From: a virus
Reading direction: 5' to 3' (one strand)
Length of the DNA: 22,271 nt
IMG/VR virus record: IMGVR_UViG_3300044846_001790
Coordinates: 1 to 22,271 of that record
Both the position numbers and the translations under genes were made by a program. Below are positions 1 through 6,827 of this stretch, one piece after another (position 1 is the stretch's first letter; the number at the start of each line of letters is the position of its first letter). The notes below the pieces were generated by a model that made no database searches, had not been told where the DNA came from, and saw only the letters and a program-made list of their open reading frames with translations.

Positions 1-594
1 AGAGCAAGAACATTGCCTGCCAGCATGGTTTCTAAAATGTGGAATGAAGTGCAGACTAACCTTGGAGCTTTTCAAATATTTTTTGGAAACAGTTTTCATA
101 TCATTGATAACTCAGAAAAGTCAGACTATCAATCACAAATTAATACTGTATATAAAAGAATTCTTGGTTGGTCTAGAAAACTTCCTACTAATTCAATGGC
201 TTCTTCATGGATTAAAAGCCAAAGAAAAGGAATGAACGAAGATATTACACAAGTACAAGTAAATGATTTAGAAAAATTTGCTGATAAACTACTTAACAAA
301 TATGACATTGATATCGAATTCACTAGACATTTTGTTGATCGTTTAAATGACCCGCGCAACACTCCAGATATTAAAATTTCCGAATTGCAAAAACTGTTTA
401 AGAAGATAGAAAAAACTAAAGGTAAATCTTTAAAGTCGCTTGGGCCAGACATTGAAGTAGTTTTAAAAGATATGGAAACAGATTTAAATCTTCCTGTTAT
501 TATTCGCTATAATAATGGAGAATTTGAAGTCACTCACAAAACAATTATGCGTAAAAAGAATTTCGCTACTACTAACCAGAAGGTGGAGATATGA
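1..594 (+). CDS. Conserved T4-like phage protein, 3' part only
   Basis: The frame is open to the left edge, so the true start lies outside the window and only the last 197 codons are seen. The C-terminal half contains the stretches FTRHFVDRLNDPRN and LNLPVIIRYNNGEFEV and ends with TIMRKKNFATTNQK. From memory, this type of C-terminus recurs in proteins of marine T4-like phages, near structural genes, with no assigned function. The first half is helical and lacks a motif I recognise. The stop overlaps the next start (ATGA-like, 591-594), so it is probably co-transcribed with the candidate internal head proteins that follow. A structural or head-related role is inferred from position only. Confidence 0.75.
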   Translation, partial: RARTLPASMVSKMWNEVQTNLGAFQIFFGNSFHIIDNSEKSDYQSQINTVYKRILGWSRKLPTNSMASSWIKSQRKGMNEDITQVQVNDLEKFADKLLNKYDIDIEFTRHFVDRLNDPRNTPDIKISELQKLFKKIEKTKGKSLKSLGPDIEVVLKDMETDLNLPVIIRYNNGEFEVTHKTIMRKKNFATTNQKVEI

Positions 595-1481
595 TTAGGT
601 TTAAAGAGTTTCACGAAGCATGCTGGGACACTCACAAGCAAATTGGCATGAAGAAAAAAGGCAATCGCATGGTGCCTGATTGTGTTCCAAAGAATGAAGA
701 AACCGAATTAGAAGAAACTTGGTCGAAGACCGGTAAAGAAGCTACTCATATACCAACAGGTCAAAAAACTTACGAATACGCCAAGCTTGATAAAGAAGGC
801 AGACCTACTGGTAAGAGACATTATCGCAATGCACAAGGTAAGGTAATGGGAGAATCTGTAGAAGAGTCTAAAGATTTTAGCAAATATATTATGAAGGCAA
901 CTAAAACTGAACCTAAAATAGTTCGCAAAACCAATCCGGCCGGAAGAACTACTGACCACGTCGAATACGAAGTTCACGGTACACTATCTTCACATAAGAG
1001 AACTTTTAAATCTAAAAAAGAAGCTGAAGCATATTTCAATACTGTTAAAGAAGATGTTGAACTTGACGAAGCTATTAAGCTTAACACAAAAGTTAAGATC
1101 CACCACCCAGGTAAGTCATATCATGGTGAAGTTGGACATGTAGGCGAGATTAGACATGGATTATTTAAAGGCGCGCCAAAGAAATATACAGTCGATTATG
1201 GTGATCGTAAGTCTATTCAATTAGATAAAGCAAATATAAGATTGCACAAAGAAGAAGCAGATTTAGAAGAAGGTGCTGGCGGTTCTGAAACTTGGGAAGC
1301 TGGTTATAAACGTCGTGTTGTTAAAACAACTAGTGCTGACCATAAAGAAAAAGGTTACAACTGGCGTATTAAAGGCAAAGAACGTCCAGAAATTTCTATT
1401 AAACTATATAAAGAAAAGCCATCACAAGCCGAGTTTAATAACCAAATGAGAAGAGTTGCCGGTCACGAATTTGGAGGTTAA
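591..1481 (+). CDS. Modular lysine-rich protein, candidate internal head protein
   Basis: A 296-residue protein, very rich in Lys and Glu, with no recognisable enzyme domain. It begins MIRFKEFHEA, like the amphipathic capsid-targeting leader of T4 internal proteins. A Cys-containing block follows (residues 11-34: CWDTHKQIGMKKKG then VPDCVPK), which I know from memory as recurrent in marine T4-like phages. Acidic linkers rich in L-x-E lie at residues 35-44, 88-95, 153-161 (KEDVELDEA) and 220-228. Between the last two is a beta-rich segment (162-220, TKVKIHHPGK... KKYTVDYGDR) that looks like a small KOW/SH3-like module. A similar module occurs in the protein at 1854-3473. I infer a packaged, possibly protease-processed DNA-associated protein; no function is proven. 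Confidence 0.85.
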   Translation: MIRFKEFHEACWDTHKQIGMKKKGNRMVPDCVPKNEETELEETWSKTGKEATHIPTGQKTYEYAKLDKEGRPTGKRHYRNAQGKVMGESVEESKDFSKYIMKATKTEPKIVRKTNPAGRTTDHVEYEVHGTLSSHKRTFKSKKEAEAYFNTVKEDVELDEAIKLNTKVKIHHPGKSYHGEVGHVGEIRHGLFKGAPKKYTVDYGDRKSIQLDKANIRLHKEEADLEEGAGGSETWEAGYKRRVVKTTSADHKEKGYNWRIKGKERPEISIKLYKEKPSQAEFNNQMRRVAGHEFGG

Positions 1482-1482
1482 T

Positions 1483-1803
1483 GTGAAAACATTTAGACAA
1501 CTAATAGAAGAAATATACGAAGAAAAAGACTCTCGCCTTGCTAATGCTGGTGTAGAAGGTTTTAATAAAGCTAAAAGAACACCGGGCCATCCAACAAAAA
1601 GTCATATTGTTGTAGCAAAAGATGGTGACAAAATTAAAACTATTCGCTTTGGTGAACAAGGTGCTTCTACTGCTGGCGATCCTAAACCAGGTGAATCAGC
1701 CAAGATGAAAGCAAAGCGCAAATCTTTTAAAGCCCGTCACGGTAAAAATATTGCCAAGGGTAAGATGAGTGCTGCTTATTGGGCAGATAAAGAAAAGTGG
1801 TAA
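1483..1803 (+). CDS. Small basic conserved phage protein with internal-protein-like leader
   Basis: I chose the GTG at 1483 because GGAGG (1473-1477) sits five bases upstream and gives the leader MKTFRQLIEE; an in-frame ATG at 1456 lies inside the previous gene and has no such site. The product is 106 residues and strongly basic. The body is a domain known from many phage genomes without assigned function: KAKRTPGHPTKSHIV, then IRFGEQGAS, KRKSFKARHGKNI and SAAYWADKEKW. The N-terminus closely resembles MKTYQEFIAE, the capsid-targeting leader of T4 internal proteins that is cut after Glu. A DNA-binding protein packaged in the head is a fair inference, but the sequence alone does not show it. 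Confidence 0.85.
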   Translation: MKTFRQLIEEIYEEKDSRLANAGVEGFNKAKRTPGHPTKSHIVVAKDGDKIKTIRFGEQGASTAGDPKPGESAKMKAKRKSFKARHGKNIAKGKMSAAYWADKEKW

Positions 1804-1809
1804 TCTTTT

Positions 1810-1817
1810 TATAAATA
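1810..1817 (+). promoter_or_regulatory. T4-type late promoter
   Basis: A perfect TATAAATA lies in the 50-base gap before the gene at 1854. In T4 this octamer is the only strong element of late promoters, and transcription starts about 13 bases after its first T, here near 1823. That leaves a leader of about 30 bases. Confidence 0.6.
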
Positions 1818-1853
1818 TCGTTAGTAAAACAATAATAAACACGAAAGCGTAAA

Positions 1854-3473
1854 ATGCAAAGTTTTAAGAAGTATATCAGTGATATGCCAGAATTGGACGA
1901 AGGTAAAGGCAAACCTGGTCTATGGGCTAATATTCACGCTAAAAGAAAGCGTGGAGAGCGTCCGGCTAAACCAGGCGAAGAAGGTTATCCTAAGACTCTT
2001 GATATCGAAGAAAGCGGCAAGGGTTATCAACCCGGATGGATGTTAAAGAAAGATCCAGAGCTTGCTAAAAAACTTAAAGATAAGATTGATTTAGCTAAAA
2101 AGCGTCAAGCATCTTATGGCAACCCAGCGGCTGGTAAATCCGTTAAAGAAAATAAAGATGAACACGATATTAACTCTTTACAAAAACATTTTGGACCAGC
2201 TGTCGCATATGACGCAGCAAGTCATGGTCCAGCAATGATGAAGAGAAAAGATATTTCTGGAAAATCACACACTTTAATAAAACAATCTAATGGAAAATAT
2301 AAATCTGTTAAAGAAGATGTTGAGCAACTAGATGAAGCAGTTGATCCTAGTGAAATTGCTGGTAATCCAAAAGCTTACGGCGTAGATACTGTAAAAAAAG
2401 CATACTACCACAAAAAAGCCTCTACTTCAGACAAAGAATCTTTAGCGCGCCATCTAGATAGATATCATGGTCATAAAGAATGGCGCAAACCGCTTGTAAA
2501 AGAAGAAACTGAGCTGCAAGAATTATCAAAAGAAACTTTAGGTTCGTATAAGCATAAGGCTGAACTATCAATTCCTAAAGATGATCGCGAATATGCTAAT
2601 CGCTCAAAAGGTATTGATAAAGCAGAAAAGAAACTTAAAGAATCTGCTATCAAAGTTGGCGATACTGTTGTTTATAACAAAAATAAAACTGCCGAAACAG
2701 TCGGTAAAGTACACAAGATTGAAGCTAACGACTATATTTTACACCACACTAGAACAAATACTTATCACAGAGTTCCAAAGAAAGGCTCTGAACTGGCAGA
2801 ATCAGTAGAACAACTTGACGAGCTTTCACCAAACCTATTGCACAGATATGTTAAGAAAGCTACCGGCAACATGGGTATGCATGCCGTAGATCATGGCAAA
2901 TACGGTGATCAGCAAAAAGACAAGAAGAGTCTTAATAAAGCTATTAAGCGTTCAGATGGTATTGCTTCTGCTTCAGGCCGTATGGCTGATAAAGCTAATA
3001 AGAACGAAGAGTTTACACCTGCTGAAAAAGCCGCATTTCTTGCAGCTGCTAATAAAAAAGCATCACTAGATTATTGGAAGACACACGCAGAACTAAAGAA
3101 GAACGATCCTAGAGTATCAAAGACTCCTAAGAAAGAAAGTGTTGATCTTGACGAATCAGAAATTAATGACTTAGCTGCTCAATACATTAACGAAAACAAT
3201 ATTACTCTAGAACAACTAGAGAATATGACTGAAGCAGAATTAAACGAGTTAATCGGTGCTGCTATTGGCGGTGCTTTTAAACTTGGTGCGAAGGCTGCGG
3301 TTGGAGCTACTCGTTTAGCCGGTCGAGCAATTAACAGAATGACCACTTCTGGAAGAGCAGATGCTGCTGAAAAGAAAGCATCTACTTTAGAAAAAAAGAA
3401 TGCAGACCGTGAGAGAATCAGAGCTGCCCAGGATCGTTTGCGTAAAGCAAAAGAAGCCGCAAGTAAAAGATAA
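1854..3473 (+). CDS. Large modular lysine-rich protein, candidate processed internal head protein
   Basis: 539 residues built from small basic modules separated by acidic linkers. The leader is MQSFKKYISDMPELDEG, again like a T4 capsid-targeting sequence ending in an L-x-E site. A GKPGLWANIHAKRKRG block (19-34), common in marine phages, comes next. Linkers lie at residues 49-54, 152-162 (VKEDVEQLDEA), 215-225 (VKEETELQELS), 315-325 (AESVEQLDELS) and 428-437. Residues 224-264 and 323-382 are two versions of one helical module (ELSxxxLxxY). Residues 266-311 form a KOW/SH3-like module related to one in the gene at 591-1481. The C-terminus (465-495) is Ala/Gly-rich and hydrophobic, followed by a charged helix. 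No enzyme motif is visible. Processing by a prohead protease is inferred. Confidence 0.85.
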   Translation: MQSFKKYISDMPELDEGKGKPGLWANIHAKRKRGERPAKPGEEGYPKTLDIEESGKGYQPGWMLKKDPELAKKLKDKIDLAKKRQASYGNPAAGKSVKENKDEHDINSLQKHFGPAVAYDAASHGPAMMKRKDISGKSHTLIKQSNGKYKSVKEDVEQLDEAVDPSEIAGNPKAYGVDTVKKAYYHKKASTSDKESLARHLDRYHGHKEWRKPLVKEETELQELSKETLGSYKHKAELSIPKDDREYANRSKGIDKAEKKLKESAIKVGDTVVYNKNKTAETVGKVHKIEANDYILHHTRTNTYHRVPKKGSELAESVEQLDELSPNLLHRYVKKATGNMGMHAVDHGKYGDQQKDKKSLNKAIKRSDGIASASGRMADKANKNEEFTPAEKAAFLAAANKKASLDYWKTHAELKKNDPRVSKTPKKESVDLDESEINDLAAQYINENNITLEQLENMTEAELNELIGAAIGGAFKLGAKAAVGATRLAGRAINRMTTSGRADAAEKKASTLEKKNADRERIRAAQDRLRKAKEAASKR

Positions 3474-3476
3474 ATA
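3469..3476 (+). promoter_or_regulatory. Probable late promoter (GATAAATA)
   Basis: GATAAATA differs from the T4 late consensus at the first base only. It contains the TAA stop of the preceding gene and lies 40 bases before the ATG at 3509, which has its own AAAGGAG ribosome binding site. Confidence 0.45.
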
Positions 3477-3508
3477 GAATAATAAAAAGCCTTTAAAGGA
3501 GAAATCAA

Positions 3509-3826
3509 ATGGCACTATGGGGAAAAACAGACGCTTTAGCTAGCGTACCAAAATGGTTAGAAGACGATGCAAATAATACTAACAAATCACACGATATTGA
3601 TAACGCGGTATTTGTTGACTTGACAGAAGCTGGTGTAGCAACTAACCGTGCAAAGGGTCTTAAGACTCCGGGTTGGAATCTATATCATACGTATACAGAT
3701 GCTTTAGGTAATACTCGTCATAAAACAGAATCACTTGTAGTAATGAAAGTATCGGCTGCTGATGCAGGCGATGACGGTATTGGAAGTAATACCGAAATTG
3801 AAGATACTACTGTAGCAGACAGTTAA
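3509..3826 (+). CDS. Conserved phage protein, probably virion-associated
   Basis: 105 residues with a good ribosome binding site (AAAGGAG, 3495-3501). The N-terminus MALWGKTDALASVPKWL, the central AVFVDLTEAGVATNRAKGL and GWNLYHTYTDALGNTRHK, and the acidic C-terminal tail match a small protein I remember from marine T4-like phages, usually annotated as hypothetical. It has no transmembrane segment, signal peptide or catalytic motif. The isolated late-type promoter and strong Shine-Dalgarno site suggest high late expression, which would suit a structural protein. That role is inferred from context, not shown. Confidence 0.85.
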   Translation: MALWGKTDALASVPKWLEDDANNTNKSHDIDNAVFVDLTEAGVATNRAKGLKTPGWNLYHTYTDALGNTRHKTESLVVMKVSAADAGDDGIGSNTEIEDTTVADS

Positions 3827-3842
3827 TCATTAGATTATAGTA

Positions 3843-4217
3843 ATGATATTGAAAGAATCAACCTTTCTACTGTTTGCATCAAAACATTATGATAATCCTC
3901 AGTGTTCTGACGTATCAGAATTTGAAGAGGATTTAAAGCGATTTCAGTACCTGCGTAAACTTTTTGGTAGGTACAGACAAGATGACGAGCTAAAAGAAAG
4001 GCTGATTCTCAATCACTTGATTATCATATATAATGTTTTTGGGCCGGAAGCAACCAATATGTTATTCATGAAGTTACATGAATTTCACGAGTGTTTAAAA
4101 CCGTTTGTAGAATATTTAAATTTTATGCCTTACATTATACAATATGACGATGTTGTACTAAGTGCAGACAATATAGTTTCAGACGATTATGTCGCTGAAA
4201 AACTCAAAGGAATATGA
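3843..4217 (+). CDS. Conserved T4-like phage protein of unknown function
   Basis: 124 residues, helical. The pattern LLFASKHYDNPQCSDVSEF, EDLKRFQYLRKLF, ERLILNHLIIIYNVFG and YLNFMPYIIQ is well conserved in T4-like phages of marine bacteria, where I recall it next to the following gene. The ribosome binding site is poor, but the start lies 16 bases after the previous stop, so translation may be coupled. No catalytic or membrane motif is present. The fixed pairing with the next gene suggests the two act together, probably in the virion or its assembly, but no function is known to me. Confidence 0.88.
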   Translation: MILKESTFLLFASKHYDNPQCSDVSEFEEDLKRFQYLRKLFGRYRQDDELKERLILNHLIIIYNVFGPEATNMLFMKLHEFHECLKPFVEYLNFMPYIIQYDDVVLSADNIVSDDYVAEKLKGI

Positions 4218-4220
4218 CGA

Positions 4221-4781
4221 ATGATCGTCGATCTGTTTTTAGTTTATCAATTTATACGTAGGCTTGCCACGCCCTTCGAAAGCTGGGACGCTTACAAGCA
4301 AGGTGTAATTGATAAAGATGGAAAGATACTTGTAAAGAAAAACGATCGTAGTAGTATACAAAGAAGCTCTTGGGGTACCTTTGATGTTATGGTTGCTAAT
4401 CTTAAGAAGCTATTAGCTAAGGTACCTGGTGGTAGTTCTAAGATTGCATCTTATGCTGCTGCTCTGTATTTGATTAGAGAGTGGAATCATTTCACATCAG
4501 ATTCTCTACTAACCGAAGATATTACTGAAGAGCAATTAGATGAGTCACTATCTATATTTAACGACCGATATGTCGATTATATATTGATTGCAGAAAATGT
4601 CAACAACAATATTAACGTAAAACCTGAATTAGACGAAGAACCTGTAAATAGTGTTGGCAGTGGTAATATAGCCGGCATGGATGGATCAGCTTTTTCTAAA
4701 TCAGCCCAAAGCAAGTGGACTTCACAAAATAAGTCTTCTAAAAAGAAAAGATTAAGAGATATAATTGGAGGAAAAATATGA
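4221..4781 (+). CDS. Conserved T4-like phage protein with SGNIAG motif
   Basis: 186 residues. Two stretches are typical of a family found widely in marine T4-like phages: LFLVYQFIRRLATPFESW at the N-terminus, and KKLLAKVPGGSSKIASYAAAL followed by REWNHFT in the middle. The later VGSGNIAGMDG block and lysine-rich C-terminus are also characteristic. An acidic segment with TEEQLDES resembles the linkers of the upstream modular proteins. The start follows the previous stop by three bases, and the stop overlaps the endolysin start (4778-4781, ATGA), so the three genes form one translational unit. The function is unknown; virion or assembly protein is the best guess. Confidence 0.85.
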   Translation: MIVDLFLVYQFIRRLATPFESWDAYKQGVIDKDGKILVKKNDRSSIQRSSWGTFDVMVANLKKLLAKVPGGSSKIASYAAALYLIREWNHFTSDSLLTEDITEEQLDESLSIFNDRYVDYILIAENVNNNINVKPELDEEPVNSVGSGNIAGMDGSAFSKSAQSKWTSQNKSSKKKRLRDIIGGKI

Positions 4782-5659
4782 TTACATTAGAACAATTCAG
4801 TGCAATGATTGCAAAAAACAAAAATCCTGGTCCGTGGTATGACGCGGCCTGCGACTTGTTTGAAAAATATGATATTAAAACACCAAACCGTATTGCAGCA
4901 TTTATGGCACAGTGTGGCCACGAATCTGCTGACTTTACCATGTTGGAAGAAAATCTTAATTATAGCGAAGATTCACTTAACAAAGTGTTTGGTCGTTATT
5001 TTGGACCAACTGCAAGAAACGCTAAAGAGTACGCTCGTAACCCAGAAAAAATTGCAAACTACGTTTATCAAGATGAATTTAGATCTAAGCAAGGTGCAAT
5101 GGGTAACGTTAATCCAGGCGATGGCTGGAAATTCCGCGGTCGTGGCATCAAGCAATTAACTGGTCGTAACAACTATACAGCATTTGGAAAAAGCGTTGGT
5201 ATGTCTGCAGACGAAGCAGCAGACTATGTAGCTACACCAAAAGGCGCTTTCGAATCTGCTTGCTGGTTCTGGGCTACAAACAAGTTAGAAAAATTTGCCG
5301 ATGCCGATGATAACCTTGGGTTAACAAAAAAGATTAATGGCGGTACAATTGGCTTAGAAGACAGAAATAAGCGTTACGCTGCTGCTAAATCTATTATTGG
5401 TGGAGCCGTTGGCGCATCTGTAGTAAAATCAGTAGTATCTGCTGTAGTTTCAGCTGTTAGTGGTACAGATGAAGTAAGAACTCTTAAGCAAGGTCTAAAG
5501 GGTGACGATGTTGCAAAAATGCAAAAAGCTCTTGGTATTGCAGCAGATGGTGACTTTGGCTTTGGAACTCAAACAGCACTTAAGAAGTGGCAAAAGCTTA
5601 ACGGTCTTGTAGCTGACGGCGTGGCAGGACCTGCCACACAAGCTAAGTTATTTGGATAA
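4778..5659 (+). CDS. Endolysin: GH19 chitinase-like domain plus peptidoglycan-binding domain
   Basis: 293 residues. Residues 1-205 are a glycoside hydrolase 19 (lysozyme/chitinase-like) domain. The likely catalytic glutamates are E49 in CGHESADF and E58 in EENLNYS, with the family blocks WKFRGRGIKQLTGRNNY (117-133) and KKINGGTIGLEDRNKRY (184-200). An Ala/Val/Ser-rich linker (205-230) leads to a peptidoglycan-binding type 1 domain (about 235-291, LKQGLKGDDVAKMQ, GFGTQTALKKWQ). It should cleave the glycan strands of peptidoglycan at the end of infection. No signal peptide is visible, so a holin is needed for export. GGAGG at 4768-4772 supports the start. Confidence 0.95.
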   Translation: MITLEQFSAMIAKNKNPGPWYDAACDLFEKYDIKTPNRIAAFMAQCGHESADFTMLEENLNYSEDSLNKVFGRYFGPTARNAKEYARNPEKIANYVYQDEFRSKQGAMGNVNPGDGWKFRGRGIKQLTGRNNYTAFGKSVGMSADEAADYVATPKGAFESACWFWATNKLEKFADADDNLGLTKKINGGTIGLEDRNKRYAAAKSIIGGAVGASVVKSVVSAVVSAVSGTDEVRTLKQGLKGDDVAKMQKALGIAADGDFGFGTQTALKKWQKLNGLVADGVAGPATQAKLFG

Positions 5660-5665
5660 TAAATA
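5658..5665 (+). promoter_or_regulatory. Probable late promoter (AATAAATA)
   Basis: AATAAATA overlaps the last two bases of the endolysin stop codon and lies 35 bases before the next ATG. It differs from the T4 late consensus at the first base. Chance occurrence is possible in AT-rich DNA. Confidence 0.4.
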
Positions 5666-5692
5666 GTAAATAATCAATTAAAGGAGATTAAT

Positions 5693-5938
5693 ATGTCTTT
5701 AGAAAAAATCGTTGCAGAAGCACTTGCGGGTCGCCCACTAGAAATGAAAGAAGCGTTTGAAGCCGAAATTCAAACTCGCATCCAAGCTCGCCTTGAAGCA
5801 GAATACATGGATGTGCTTGAAGCAAAAGGTAAAAAAGAAGATGATGAAGATATGGAAGATGACGACACGGAAGACGAGGATGAGGACGAGGATGAGGACG
5901 AGGATGAGGACGAAGAAGACGAGGATGAAGACAAGTAA
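5693..5938 (+). CDS. Acidic-tailed small protein, candidate prohead core protein (gp67-like)
   Basis: 81 residues with an AAGGAG ribosome binding site. The first 45 residues form an amphipathic helix (MSLEKIVAEALAGRPLEMKE... EAEYMDVLEAK). The rest, from about residue 48, is almost wholly Asp and Glu. T4 gp67 (PIP), a scaffold-core protein of the prohead, has this same plan: a short helical head and a long acidic tail. The likeness is architectural; I cannot show homology, and the gene is not beside portal or protease genes as in T4. Translating other frames of the acidic repeat gives long basic open frames, which are artefacts. Alternatives are a DNA-mimic or a lysis regulator, given its place between endolysin and spanins. 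Confidence 0.8.
   Translation: MSLEKIVAEALAGRPLEMKEAFEAEIQTRIQARLEAEYMDVLEAKGKKEDDEDMEDDDTEDEDEDEDEDEDEDEEDEDEDK
5873..5908 (+). repeat. 12-bp tandem repeat (GACGAGGATGAG x3) in the acidic tail
   Basis: Three perfect copies of GACGAGGATGAG, each coding Asp-Glu-Asp-Glu, followed by a partial copy. The unit is a multiple of three, so copy-number changes by slippage would lengthen or shorten the acidic tail without a frameshift. Confidence 0.9.
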
Positions 5939-5954
5939 TCTAGTCTAATATATT

Positions 5955-6482
5955 ATGCCAACGTTTGTTTATGTAGGAATACTTTTGGTAGCCTTGGGTG
6001 GAGGTATGGCAGCATACTATAAATCCACCCAAGCTAAAATTGAAACCTTGACAGAATACAATGCTACGTTAACGGCAAATGTTAACCAGTTAGAAGAAGT
6101 AAATAGATCTAACGTAGATGCTATTGCTAGAATAAAAGCAGATTTTGAACGTAAAAGACAAGAATACGATAAAGCGCAAGAAAGCTTTGGCGAAATACGT
6201 GCCCAAAATAGTCAGCTTAAAGAAAAATTAGGTAAGCACGATCTTGGTGTATTAGCCGCTGCTAAACCCGGTCTAGTAGAAAAAATTATTAACACTGCGA
6301 CAGAAAAAGCATTTCGATGTTTTGAATTAGAGTCTGGCGCACCATTGACACAAAATGAGAGGACTGCAAAAGATGCTAAATCGTTTAACAGTGCTTGTAC
6401 TTGGGTTTATGATGATCTTGTCGCTCGCGGCGTGCTCGTCAAAGCCGATAGTACCACCAGCCAAAATAGTAACAAAAACTGA
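5955..6482 (+). CDS. Inner-membrane spanin subunit (Rz-like)
   Basis: 175 residues. An N-terminal hydrophobic segment (about residues 4-22, FVYVGILLVALGGGMAAYY) without a cleavage site is followed by a long charged, heptad-like coiled coil (about 25-95) and a C-terminal part with two cysteines. This is the usual plan of an i-spanin: anchored in the inner membrane, with the periplasmic coiled coil reaching the outer-membrane partner. The partner gene starts inside its 3' end in another frame, as in lambda Rz/Rz1. Together they would fuse inner and outer membranes in the last step of lysis. The ribosome binding site is weak. The assignment rests on architecture and context rather than recognised sequence identity. 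Confidence 0.82.
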   Translation: MPTFVYVGILLVALGGGMAAYYKSTQAKIETLTEYNATLTANVNQLEEVNRSNVDAIARIKADFERKRQEYDKAQESFGEIRAQNSQLKEKLGKHDLGVLAAAKPGLVEKIINTATEKAFRCFELESGAPLTQNERTAKDAKSFNSACTWVYDDLVARGVLVKADSTTSQNSNKN

Positions 6483-6756
6483 GTACGTTACTCCAACTGC
6501 GCCGATAGTACCAAAACCGGATGTACTCTCTTTAAGAGACATCAAGTTTATTATTATTACGCCTGAAAACGCTGCAGAAGTTTTTGCAAAATTAAAAGAC
6601 GAAAAGGTTTTATTTGCATTAACTGCAAAAGGATATGAAGATACTGCTTTAAATTTAAGTGACATTAGAGCATACATGAGACAACAAAACAGAGTTATAA
6701 TTTTATACCAGGACGCGTTTAAACCAGTTAATCCAGAGCCAGTTAAACCAAATTAA
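6373..6756 (+). CDS. Outer-membrane spanin lipoprotein (Rz1-like)
   Basis: 127 residues from the ATG at 6373, preferred because GAGAGGA (6357-6363) lies nine bases upstream; an in-frame ATG at 6355 would add six residues and has no binding site. A signal peptide (MLNRLTVLVLGFMMILSLAAC) ends in the lipobox LAAC, so Cys21 should be lipid-modified. A short proline-rich stretch follows (KPIVPPAK, TPTAPIVPKP), as in Rz1 proteins. The C-terminal 70 residues (IIITPENAAEVF, LFALTAKGYEDTALNL) form an extra small domain that lambda Rz1 lacks. The gene overlaps the i-spanin by 110 bases in a different frame. It should link the outer membrane to the i-spanin. Confidence 0.85.
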   Translation: MLNRLTVLVLGFMMILSLAACSSKPIVPPAKIVTKTEYVTPTAPIVPKPDVLSLRDIKFIIITPENAAEVFAKLKDEKVLFALTAKGYEDTALNLSDIRAYMRQQNRVIILYQDAFKPVNPEPVKPN

Positions 6757-6763
6757 ATAAATA
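6756..6763 (+). promoter_or_regulatory. Possible late promoter (AATAAATA)
   Basis: AATAAATA begins at the last base of the o-spanin stop codon. By T4 spacing the transcript would start near 6769, just before the hairpin at 6777-6801, so that hairpin would form the 5' end of the mRNA for the gene at 6828. Confidence 0.35.
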
Positions 6764-6776
6764 TAACATATATTAG

Positions 6777-6807
6777 AGCCTTGTGAATAGTTTGCAAGGC
6801 TTTTTTT
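6777..6807 (+). terminator. Rho-independent terminator
   Basis: AGCCTTG (6777-6783) and CAAGGCT (6795-6801) form a seven-base-pair stem with an 11-base loop, followed directly by a run of T to 6807. It ends the spanin transcript unit and lies before the XhlA-like gene. It could also act as a 5' hairpin of the next late mRNA. Confidence 0.75.
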
Positions 6808-6827
6808 ATACAAACGGAGAATCAGTA

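Noticed and set aside
1456-1482. Upstream in-frame ATG for the small basic protein
   Set aside because: It lies in the previous gene with no binding site; the GTG at 1483 has GGAGG five bases upstream and restores the MKTFRQLIEE leader.
3490-3499. Perfect palindrome CCTTTAAAGG before the gene at 3509
   Set aside because: It has no loop and cannot form a useful hairpin. It arises from the AAAGGAG ribosome binding site and a flanking CCTTT.
5757-5948. Basic open frame with an MRTRMRT repeat across the acidic-tail gene
   Set aside because: It is an alternative-frame reading of the Asp/Glu repeat, without a start signal, and the acidic frame has a good AAGGAG site.
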